Positions 1 through 7,618 of a stretch of DNA of 22,172 nucleotides are shown here, in pieces (the stretch's first letter is position 1; each line of letters starts with the position of its first letter). Origin of the DNA: DSBX01 sp046484845 (GTDB taxonomy: Bacteria > Hydrothermota > Tepidihabitantia > Tepidihabitantales > Tepidihabitantaceae); NCBI GenBank assembly GCA_046484845.1, contig JAWOIB010000056.1, forward strand, positions 1-22,172. Direction: 5' to 3'. A program made the translations under genes and the position numbers. Under the pieces are notes generated by a model, which made no database searches, was not told the DNA's origin, and saw nothing but the letters and a program-made list of their open reading frames with translations.

Positions 1-3000
1 CGGAGGCCAGGCGGGTGCGGGAACAGCGCCAACTGCGCTCAGATGTCACCGGGCTGATCCCGGACATCGAACTGCCCAAGTTGCCGGTTTTTGGCGAGGG
101 AAGCAGGATCGATATTACGGGTCACGACCGGATTACGCTCGGCGGCAGGCAGACCACTGTCACCATTCCCGGCGTCGAGCGACCACCCGGCCAGGGAACT
201 CTGCCCGAACTGAAGATGGAACAGCAGTTGGCCGTCCGGGTCAACGGCAGTATCGGCGAGCGGACCAAGGTCAACATTGACCACGACTCACAGCGGCAGG
301 AAGGCCAGAACAAGATCAAGCTGAGCTACGAGGGGACTGAGGACGAGATCATCCAGTCGGTCGAACTGGGCGATACCCGGCTGTCGATTCCCGGCACCCA
401 GTTCACGGGCGACCTGCCCGCGATGAGCGGCTTGTTCGGTGTGTCGGCGCGGGGCAAGCTAGCCGGGGTCGATGTCTATGCCGTTGCCTCGCGCGAGGAG
501 TCTCAAGGTCAGACTCAGAGCTTTACGGGCCGGCGTCGGGTGTCGGTTGATACGATCTACGCCCGGTACTACGTCAGGGACCGGTTCTTCAGCTACCCTG
601 ACCCGGGGAATGTCCGGAGCGTCAGGGTCTACGTCGACGACCGGAACCCGATCAACAACGAGGCCACGATCCGGGGGATTGCAACGGTGTACCCGGACCA
701 ACCGGATTCGGTGCCGGGCAACTGGAGCTATGACCGCACCGGCGGGGATTTTGACCTGCTGACTGCGGGGCAGGATTTCGTTGTCCACCCCGGCAATATC
801 ATCGAGTTCGCCCGGGCGGTGGGAGAGCAGGCGGTCGTCGGGGTGGTCGTGTTCGGTGATGATACGCTTGGCGGCGAGTACCGGGGCGACTCGCTGGTGA
901 TGCTGATGCTGAAGCCGGAAGTGCCGGATGCGCGTTCCATGACCTGGGAGTTCGCGCTCCGGAATGTCTACCAGATTCCCCAGCAGGAGGTGACGCTGAC
1001 GCGGGTCGGGTTGTACCGGCGTCTGCCGGGTGAGGTGACCGCGGTTGACTACGAGGATGGCGACCCGAACCGGCGCAAGTTTCTTGAGCTTCTCGGACTT
1101 GACCCGGATGGGGACGGCCGACTTCAGTACCCCCAGTTCGACCGTCGGACCGGGCTGATACGATTTCCGGATCTGAAACCCTTCATGGCCCCTGAGCTCT
1201 CGGTGCCGGATTCGGTGCTTTACCGCAAGTACCCGCTCGACCCAGACGAAGGCCTCATCTACTACCTGGTCGTTGAGTACTCAAGCGCGACCGAGTCCTT
1301 TTATCTCGGGCAGGTGGATATCGAGCGCGAATCAGAGAAGGTTTACGTGGACGGCGTTCTCTGGTCGCGTGATATCGATTACGAAATCAACTACCTGACC
1401 GGGTACATCTCCTTCCGGCGTGAGTTGCCGGCGGACGCCGAAATCAGGGTGACCTACGAGTATCGGCCGCTCTTCTCGATCTCCCAGAAGTCCTTGGTGG
1501 GGACGCGCGCGGAATGGAAGTTCGCCGGCAACGGCAAGGTTGGCGCGAGCGGTTTCTTTCGGAGCGAGGGAGTTCCTGACGACCGGCCGGCGCTTGGGTC
1601 GGAGCCCTTCCGTCGCGCCATTGCCGCGACGGACGCGTCCTGGTCGGTTCAGTCGGATGGGCTGACCGCGATGCTGGACCGCCTGCCGTTGCTCCGGGCC
1701 CAGGCGGCGTCATCTTTCTCAGCTCGGGCCGAGGGCGCGGTTTCGTTGCCGGACCCGAATACGCGGGGAGTGGCATGGTTGGATGATTTCGAGAGCACGA
1801 CAATAACCCGGGAGATGACGGTCAGCGCCCGGCTTTGGTCGCATGGGTCGGCACCGGTCGGCAAGGATACGAGTGAGTTCGCCAGCGAGCCTCTCTGGTG
1901 GTGGTCGCCCTGGAGCGACACCCAGCGCATTCGCAAGGACAGCGTGTTCGGGCCGGGGATCGGTGAGGAGGGCCGGGAGACTCAGGACTACCTGCGGGTG
2001 GTGTTTGCCCCGAACCCGGGTGAGCCGGGTTCCTGGGCCGGGATCATGCACTGCCCGTCGCAGATGGGGATGAACCTGAGGGACCTGGATAACCTCGAGA
2101 TAGTGATGAGAAGCCGGCGCGGCCGAGGGCGACTGCGGGTATCGGTCGGGATGAGTATTGACGAGGATGCCCCGCGGCGGGCCAGAGACGGCAGTATTGT
2201 CGGGTACAACGGCCGGCTTGATACCGAGGACCAGAACGGTAACGGGATTCTGGATGAGGGTGAGGACACCGGGCTGGATGGTGTATTCGGGGTTGATGAC
2301 TCGCTGCGGCCCGGAGACGACGCCAATGACGACTACGAGTATCGCCGCAACCAGATGGGAACCGAGAACAACGGTCGGCTCGACACGGAGGACCTGGCCG
2401 GTAACGGTTTCACAAGGTACAACCACTACTACGAGACAGCGATTTCGCTGGACGTCCCCGATGCCTACGAGCCGCTGTACGGCCCCTGGCGGCTCTACCG
2501 GGTATCGCTTGACTCGAGCTCATTCGAGGTGGTTGGTAACCCCAAGTGGGAGAATATTAAGTACGTCCGGGTCTGGTTCGACGAGTTCGCCGAGACCGAC
2601 ACGCTTGATTTCTTTTCGATTTCCTTTGTCGGCAGTCGGTGGCGAGAGCCGCAGCTCTCCGACATCAAGGGGGACAGTTGGCACGTCCGGGTGCCGGATA
2701 CCAGTGAGGTGGTCTGGTTGTCTCAGGTTTCGAAGAAGACCAATCCCGAATACGTGTCGCCCTTTGAGCCGCGGCGGGACGCGCAGGGAAGGCTGGAACA
2801 GGAAGCGGCGCTTTCCTTCGGGTATCGCAACCTGCGCGAGGGCCGTCGGGCGTCGGTGAGCCGGGTTTCGTCCCAGCGCGATGACTACCGCGACTACGCC
2901 CAACTGCGGGCCTGGGTACACGACGACGGGAGCGGGATGGAGTTCCTGCTGCGCATCGGCGCCGATTCGCTGAACTGGTACGGCTTTTCCAGCAGGGTGA

Positions 3001-5252
3001 CAGATGGTGTGTTGGTTCCGGGTCGCGGGAACTGGTACGAGTTCATCATCGACCTGGATTCACTGCCGGTGCTGAAGCAGCGCCGGCAGGAGGCGGGCGG
3101 CGGCAACTACTGGGAGTCCGGCCCGTTCCGCGTTTACGGCAACCCATCGCTGGCCGACATCAGGTACTCCGCGATCGGCATTGAGAACCACGGGGCGGGG
3201 CCGGCCAGTGGGGCGATCTGGTTCAATGACCTTCGGCTGTCCGCGCCCCGGAAGGACGCTGGCTTCGGGCTCCAGGCGTCGGCTGACATCCGGCTCTCCG
3301 ATTTCCTGAGCATGTCCGGCTCGGTGGGGTATTCGGACCCGAACTTCAGGAGATTCAGCGAGGCGCAAGGAGTGAAGACCGGTGGGTTCGGTACCAACTA
3401 CAGCTTCAACACCCGGGCGAATCTCGACCGGCTGACCCCGGCCGGCTGGGGACTGTCAGTGCCCGTCTCCTACGGGGTAAGCGAGCGGCGCGACTTGCCC
3501 AAGTTCGCGAGCGACTGGCCTGACCTTCGCCTCGGCCGGGAAGCTGCTCGCGAGGAGGAGGGCCGCGCGCGGGACGAGAACATCGCGCTCGAGAATCTGC
3601 GCAAACAGCGCTCGGGGAACCGGCTGCTCAACTATACCCTTGATGCGATGGGGTTATCCTGGCGCTACCGGCGCGGTACCATTCACACCGCGCTTTCCGA
3701 TGACTCCTCGGCCAGTTCCGCATCCCAGTGGGGTTATGCGGTCAACCCGGATCTCAAGCTCAGCCTGAACGACGACCTGGACCTGGCGCTGTTTCCCCAG
3801 TCGGTCAGGCTCGGACTTGCCCAGGGGAGGAACCGCGCTGTTCGTATATCCCGCCGTACGCTCGGCGACACGGCCTGGGCTGATACCACCCGGACCGTCG
3901 GTCACGGTCTGAACACGGACGTCAACCTTGACTATTCCCCGATTGACGACTTCGGTTTTGAGTATTCGGTCTCGACCGACCGGGACCTGCTGACGCACGA
4001 GGATACCCTGGCCGGTTTCCTCAGGGTGGGCACCGAATCCGGCCGCGACGAGGGCTTTTCGGCCTCGTATTCGATCGACATCTGGGATTTCCTGTCGCCT
4101 TCGGTCGACTACGACGGCGAGTATAACGACGAGCGACCGCGCGGGGGCGGGCTTCAGTACGAGCCCTATCGCAACCTGAGCAACAGCGGCGAGTTCGAGT
4201 TCGGACTGACGGTCGAACTGCCTGAGGTCGCGGACTGGCTCAGGCCCGAGGCGAAACCGCAGCCGTCGGACTCGGGCCCGGTTCGCTCGGGCCGCGGCCC
4301 GCGGTCCCTAGCGGCCGCGACCTTCGGGTTCCTGGACCCGTTGGAGCTGGGGTTCAGCACAGGTCGGGCGGCGGACGTGGTGGCGGCGGGCGTGGACAGC
4401 GGCGGCCCGGCACCGTTGCCGTTCCGGTTGGGGTTCGTCAGCGAACTGGACAGCGCGATCGAGCGCAGCAGCCAGACTTTCGAGGTCTCGGACGCCTGGC
4501 GGGCTTCTTCAGGGGTCAGGGTGAAGGAGCTCCGGCTCGGGGCGAGCTACGACTGGAGCCGCACCACCAACGAGGCAATCTTCGGCGCGACCCGCGATAT
4601 CTCCACGAGCTGGCCGGATTTCGACTTCAGCCTGGGCCGGGTGCACGAGCTGTTCAAGAGCTACGCGACCGATTCGCGCTTGAGCGGGCGCTACCGCCAG
4701 CGGTTCGACATCGGAGGCAACGTGGACCAGGATGCCGATACCCTCGAGTGGTACGGCCTGACCGAAACCAGGTCCCACGACCTCAACCCGTTGGTTTCAT
4801 GGCAGACAACCTGGAAGCAGAAGGTCACGACCACCGTCTCGGCCAACTACTCGCTGTCCCGAGGAGTGACGTACCTGGGTAACTCAGGGGACGAGAGCAG
4901 AAGTGAGAACCGTTCCGAAACCAAAGGGGGGCGGTTGCAGGCCTCCTATGCCTTTTCTGCGCCCAAGGGACTGCGCCTGCCTTTCTTCAGCGGGGTCCGA
5001 TTCAGTTCCGACCTGAGACTGAGCTGGTCGCTTGACTACTCGCATGCCGCCCGCCAGCGCCGGAACCCAGAGGAAATCGAGTTCGTGCCCCTGCAGGACG
5101 ACCATTCGTGGGCGACCCGGCTTACCGCGGCGTATATGTTCTCGCGGGCAATCGAGGCCGGGGCCAATGTCGGGTACAGCAACAGCTCGGCTCAGACCGG
5201 TACCCGGACCAACACAACCGACCTCGACATCTGGATGCTGTTTCGGTTCTGA
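1..5252 (+). CDS. sprA: SprA/Sov-family outer-membrane protein (T9SS translocon family), 5'-truncated
   Basis: The reading frame is open to the left edge (codons begin at base 3), so the N-terminus lies outside the window; about 1,749 residues are visible against roughly 2,400 in Bacteroidota SprA. The family builds the very large outer-membrane beta-barrel through which type IX secretion cargo leaves the cell. Support in the sequence: near residues 95-155 (counting the GTG at 15 as 1) is the conserved SprA pattern NKIKLSYEGTEDEII, then SVELGD, a SIPGTQF segment, LFGVSARGKL and SREESQGQTQSF. Around residues 730-800 are Asp/Asn/Gly-rich, calcium-loop-like motifs, also typical of the family. 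The last ~600 residues are alternating, aromatic-rich beta-strand sequence ending in MLFRF, with a C-terminal Phe as expected for a Bam-assembled barrel. The stop overlaps the next start by one base. Family assignment is firm; actual T9SS function here is inferred. Confidence 0.88.
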   Translation, partial: EARRVREQRQLRSDVTGLIPDIELPKLPVFGEGSRIDITGHDRITLGGRQTTVTIPGVERPPGQGTLPELKMEQQLAVRVNGSIGERTKVNIDHDSQRQEGQNKIKLSYEGTEDEIIQSVELGDTRLSIPGTQFTGDLPAMSGLFGVSARGKLAGVDVYAVASREESQGQTQSFTGRRRVSVDTIYARYYVRDRFFSYPDPGNVRSVRVYVDDRNPINNEATIRGIATVYPDQPDSVPGNWSYDRTGGDFDLLTAGQDFVVHPGNIIEFARAVGEQAVVGVVVFGDDTLGGEYRGDSLVMLMLKPEVPDARSMTWEFALRNVYQIPQQEVTLTRVGLYRRLPGEVTAVDYEDGDPNRRKFLELLGLDPDGDGRLQYPQFDRRTGLIRFPDLKPFMAPELSVPDSVLYRKYPLDPDEGLIYYLVVEYSSATESFYLGQVDIERESEKVYVDGVLWSRDIDYEINYLTGYISFRRELPADAEIRVTYEYRPLFSISQKSLVGTRAEWKFAGNGKVGASGFFRSEGVPDDRPALGSEPFRRAIAATDASWSVQSDGLTAMLDRLPLLRAQAASSFSARAEGAVSLPDPNTRGVAWLDDFESTTITREMTVSARLWSHGSAPVGKDTSEFASEPLWWWSPWSDTQRIRKDSVFGPGIGEEGRETQDYLRVVFAPNPGEPGSWAGIMHCPSQMGMNLRDLDNLEIVMRSRRGRGRLRVSVGMSIDEDAPRRARDGSIVGYNGRLDTEDQNGNGILDEGEDTGLDGVFGVDDSLRPGDDANDDYEYRRNQMGTENNGRLDTEDLAGNGFTRYNHYYETAISLDVPDAYEPLYGPWRLYRVSLDSSSFEVVGNPKWENIKYVRVWFDEFAETDTLDFFSISFVGSRWREPQLSDIKGDSWHVRVPDTSEVVWLSQVSKKTNPEYVSPFEPRRDAQGRLEQEAALSFGYRNLREGRRASVSRVSSQRDDYRDYAQLRAWVHDDGSGMEFLLRIGADSLNWYGFSSRVTDGVLVPGRGNWYEFIIDLDSLPVLKQRRQEAGGGNYWESGPFRVYGNPSLADIRYSAIGIENHGAGPASGAIWFNDLRLSAPRKDAGFGLQASADIRLSDFLSMSGSVGYSDPNFRRFSEAQGVKTGGFGTNYSFNTRANLDRLTPAGWGLSVPVSYGVSERRDLPKFASDWPDLRLGREAAREEEGRARDENIALENLRKQRSGNRLLNYTLDAMGLSWRYRRGTIHTALSDDSSASSASQWGYAVNPDLKLSLNDDLDLALFPQSVRLGLAQGRNRAVRISRRTLGDTAWADTTRTVGHGLNTDVNLDYSPIDDFGFEYSVSTDRDLLTHEDTLAGFLRVGTESGRDEGFSASYSIDIWDFLSPSVDYDGEYNDERPRGGGLQYEPYRNLSNSGEFEFGLTVELPEVADWLRPEAKPQPSDSGPVRSGRGPRSLAAATFGFLDPLELGFSTGRAADVVAAGVDSGGPAPLPFRLGFVSELDSAIERSSQTFEVSDAWRASSGVRVKELRLGASYDWSRTTNEAIFGATRDISTSWPDFDFSLGRVHELFKSYATDSRLSGRYRQRFDIGGNVDQDADTLEWYGLTETRSHDLNPLVSWQTTWKQKVTTTVSANYSLSRGVTYLGNSGDESRSENRSETKGGRLQASYAFSAPKGLRLPFFSGVRFSSDLRLSWSLDYSHAARQRRNPEEIEFVPLQDDHSWATRLTAAYMFSRAIEAGANVGYSNSSAQTGTRTNTTDLDIWMLFRF

Positions 5253-5617
5253 TGACGAGGGTTGAGAAGCGGGCGCTGCTGGTGCTGATCGCGGCACTGG
5301 CGCTCGGTGCCGGGGTGAGCGCATTCAGGCGGTACCGGCTGGCCGCGGCCGGCCCGGTGGTCATGGTCAATGAGCTGGACAGCATTGCTTCCGACCCGGG
5401 CACGGCCTGGGCGCTGGTTGACATCAATGCCGCCAGCAGTTACGAGCTTGAAGCGCTGCCCGGCATCGGGCCGGTGATTGCGTCCCGGATTGTCGCCTAC
5501 CGGGACCGGCATGGCCCGTTTGCCAATGCCGGGCAACTGCAACGGGTCTCCGGCATCGGTCCGAAAAGGTACGAGTCAATCAGGGATCTGGTGGTCGCGG
5601 GGCCGGGGGACAGGTGA
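5252..5617 (+). CDS. comEA: ComEA-like helix-hairpin-helix DNA-binding protein
   Basis: A 121-residue protein. Residues about 7-24 form one hydrophobic N-terminal segment (membrane anchor or uncleaved signal), followed by a short linker and two helix-hairpin-helix repeats: VDINAASSYELEALPGIGP (about 57-74) and VSGIGP (about 99-104), with the typical FANAGQL link between them. This matches the ComEA C-terminal domain, which binds double-stranded DNA in the periplasm or at the membrane during natural transformation. The ATG at 5252 shares its A with the TGA of sprA (TGATG), so translation is probably re-initiated from the upstream gene; longer in-frame starts would run deep into sprA and are not credible. 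ComEC lies at 11595, which supports a DNA-uptake role. A generic HhH protein of another role cannot be excluded. Confidence 0.85.
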   Translation: MTRVEKRALLVLIAALALGAGVSAFRRYRLAAAGPVVMVNELDSIASDPGTAWALVDINAASSYELEALPGIGPVIASRIVAYRDRHGPFANAGQLQRVSGIGPKRYESIRDLVVAGPGDR

Positions 5618-6501
5618 AGCCCTCGTCGGTCGTTGGATTCGTCGGGGCGGGCAGGGTCGGGACCGCGTTGGCCGGGCAGATGGCCCGACTCGGTTACGAG
5701 ATTGCCGGCTTCGCGGACAGGCGTGCGGACCGGGCGAGGGCGGCCTGCCAAGCAGTGGGGATACGTCAACGGCGGCTGACCCCGGTCCGGTTGGCGGAGC
5801 GCGCGAACCTTGTTTTCCTGACGGTGCCGGACCGCGAAATCAGCCCGGTGTTCGCCCTTATTCGTTCCCGGTTGCGCCCTGGGGTGCTGGTCGCGCATTG
5901 CTCCGGTTTCTTCGGGGTCGAGGTATGCCCGGACGCCGGGCGGGCCGGGTTGGAGACACTCGCCTTTCACCCGGCGGTAGCGTTCCCGGGAACTGGGCCG
6001 GGAGCTTCGGGGCTCGCCGTTTCCTGGCCGGCCGGATCTTTCCTCTTCTCGGTTGACGGCAGCCCGGCCGGGATTCGTTTCGGTCGTCGGCTGGCGAAAC
6101 AGCTGGGTGGTGAGGCGTTGGTTATTCGCGGTCCGGACCGACCGCTCTATCATGCAATGTGCGTGTTCGCATCCAACTTCCAGCACGCCCTGCGGGAATC
6201 GGCGGAGCGCATCGCCCGCGAACTTGGGGTTCGGGAATGCTGTCGGGCCCGGCTGCTCGACCCGTTGATGGCGGTCACGATTGAGAACATGACTGCGCTC
6301 GGGGCCGGACCGGGCTTGACCGGCCCGGTGCGACGAGGAGATGCCGCTACCGTGGCCGGGCACCTGGTTGCTCTGCGCCGGCGACTGCCGGAGCTCGTGC
6401 CTGGTTACATAGAACTGACCCGGAGGCTGGTCGAACTGGCCGGGCAGCAGGGCACCGGCCGGGCGCAACTCCAGGAGATAGCGAGGTTGCTTGATGAATA
6501 G
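5614..6501 (+). CDS. Rossmann-fold protein with DUF2520 domain
   Basis: A 295-residue soluble protein. The N-terminus has a dinucleotide-binding beta-alpha-beta motif, VGFVGAGRVGTAL (GxGxxG at G11, G13, G16), followed by a Rossmann domain to about residue 120 (NLVFLTVPDREI, VLVAHCSGF). The C-terminal helical half, with LETLAFHPAVAFP and RPLYHAMCVFASNF, matches the DUF2520 domain that accompanies this fold. Relatives resemble pyrroline-5-carboxylate and ketopantoate reductases, so an NAD(P)-dependent oxidoreductase is likely, but the substrate is unknown. The GTG start at 5614 overlaps the comEA stop by four bases (GTGA), with a G-rich stretch (GGGGGA) just upstream. Its place between comEA and an exported Ig-like protein gives no clear clue to function. 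Confidence 0.82.
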   Translation: MKPSSVVGFVGAGRVGTALAGQMARLGYEIAGFADRRADRARAACQAVGIRQRRLTPVRLAERANLVFLTVPDREISPVFALIRSRLRPGVLVAHCSGFFGVEVCPDAGRAGLETLAFHPAVAFPGTGPGASGLAVSWPAGSFLFSVDGSPAGIRFGRRLAKQLGGEALVIRGPDRPLYHAMCVFASNFQHALRESAERIARELGVRECCRARLLDPLMAVTIENMTALGAGPGLTGPVRRGDAATVAGHLVALRRRLPELVPGYIELTRRLVELAGQQGTGRAQLQEIARLLDE

Positions 6502-7618
6502 CACGACAGGCGGCCGGCGCAGCCGGGTGGGTCGGGTCATGGTGTGGCTGTTGTTCTGTGCGCTGGTTTCTGGCGGTCGGTGCGCACGACGGATGCCGCC
6601 GCCCAGCCCGGACCGGTTCGCGCCGCGGCTCGAACTGGTGCGGACGCGGGGCCGAGCCGGGGTGGAGCTGTTCTTCGATGAAGCCGTGGACCTGGACCGG
6701 GTACCGGTTGACAGCTTCCGCATCGTCGGCCCGGACAGTGCGTCGCTCGCGCTACGCGGGTTGACCTTGGGCCGGGGCGGCGATCGGCTGCTGGCCTGGA
6801 CCGCGCTCCAGCAGCCGGTGGTTTACCGGCTGGAGGCAATGGTTCCTGACCTTTCCGGCAACGTCGCGCGGGTGCGCAGCAGGTTCCGGGGTGGCGCCCA
6901 ACCGGACACGGTGCCGCCCAGAGTGACCTCGGTGCGGCCGGGGCCGGGCCAGACCCGTTACGCCGGGGACGAGTTCCGGTTTGAGTTCAGCAAGCCGATG
7001 GACACGCTGGTCCCGCCGAGGGTCATCACGATCCCGCCCGCGCTCGAGACGTTGCTCCTGCCGTCCTGGGACCCGGGTTGGGAACGTCTGACGTTGCGAC
7101 GGCCCGGCGTGCGCGCGGGGACGGACCCGTCTCCGGCTCCGGAACTGCCGGGTGGGCGCCCGCTGCGGCCCGGGACCGAACTCCCGGAGCCGGTTCCGGA
7201 TGAGGATACCGTGCCCGTGGAGGACACCCGGCCTAAGCCGACCGGTTACGTCGTCCTGCTGCCCGGACTGAGCGACCTGGAAGGCAACCGCACCGCCCGT
7301 TACAGCGCGATCAGCTTCACCGGGGACACCGTGTTCGCCGGGGCGCTGATTCCCGGCCGGGTGACCGGGCCGGCGCCGGCGTTGGTTTTCCTGCTCGCCG
7401 ACACCGCCGCCGCGCTGGCGGTGACCGACGACTCGGGCCGGTTCGCGCTCCGGGTGCCCGAGGGCAGGTACGAAGCGGTCGCGGTCAGCGACACCAACCG
7501 CGACGGCCGGGCGGATTTCGCCGGCCGGGTGCCGTTCAGCGTACCCGGGCCGGAGAGCCTGCTGGTTGAGCTGAGACTCGAACCGGAACCACGTGCTGTC
7601 GGCGAGTATCGTCGCTAG
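6494..7618 (+). CDS. Exported Ig-like-domain protein (Big_5/SbsA-like, carboxypeptidase-regulatory-like C-terminus)
   Basis: A 374-residue protein with a basic N-terminus and hydrophobic segment (residues about 15-26), so it is exported. A Cys at residue 30 suggests a lipoprotein, but the preceding GGR is not a good lipobox. Two Ig-like (SbsA/Big_5) modules follow: about 38-130 (ELFFDEAVDLDRVPVDSFRI) and from about 134 (DTVPPRVTSVRP then FRFEFSKPMD). The second is interrupted by a Pro/Glu-rich linker (about 205-250). The C-terminal 90 residues (VTDDSGRFALRVPEGRYEAVAV, then DTNRDGRADF) look like a carboxypeptidase-regulatory beta-sandwich with a calcium-loop-like motif. The ATG at 6494 is chosen over TTG 6491; it overlaps the upstream stop by 8 bases and has GAGG at 6483-6486. 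It is probably a structural surface protein; no enzyme motif is seen. Confidence 0.75.
   Translation: MNSTTGGRRSRVGRVMVWLLFCALVSGGRCARRMPPPSPDRFAPRLELVRTRGRAGVELFFDEAVDLDRVPVDSFRIVGPDSASLALRGLTLGRGGDRLLAWTALQQPVVYRLEAMVPDLSGNVARVRSRFRGGAQPDTVPPRVTSVRPGPGQTRYAGDEFRFEFSKPMDTLVPPRVITIPPALETLLLPSWDPGWERLTLRRPGVRAGTDPSPAPELPGGRPLRPGTELPEPVPDEDTVPVEDTRPKPTGYVVLLPGLSDLEGNRTARYSAISFTGDTVFAGALIPGRVTGPAPALVFLLADTAAALAVTDDSGRFALRVPEGRYEAVAVSDTNRDGRADFAGRVPFSVPGPESLLVELRLEPEPRAVGEYRR

Noticed and set aside
5497..6723. 408-codon minus-strand frame across comEA, the DUF2520 gene and the Ig-like gene
   Set aside because: It crosses three real genes on the other strand and is rich in Arg, Pro and Gly without domain features.
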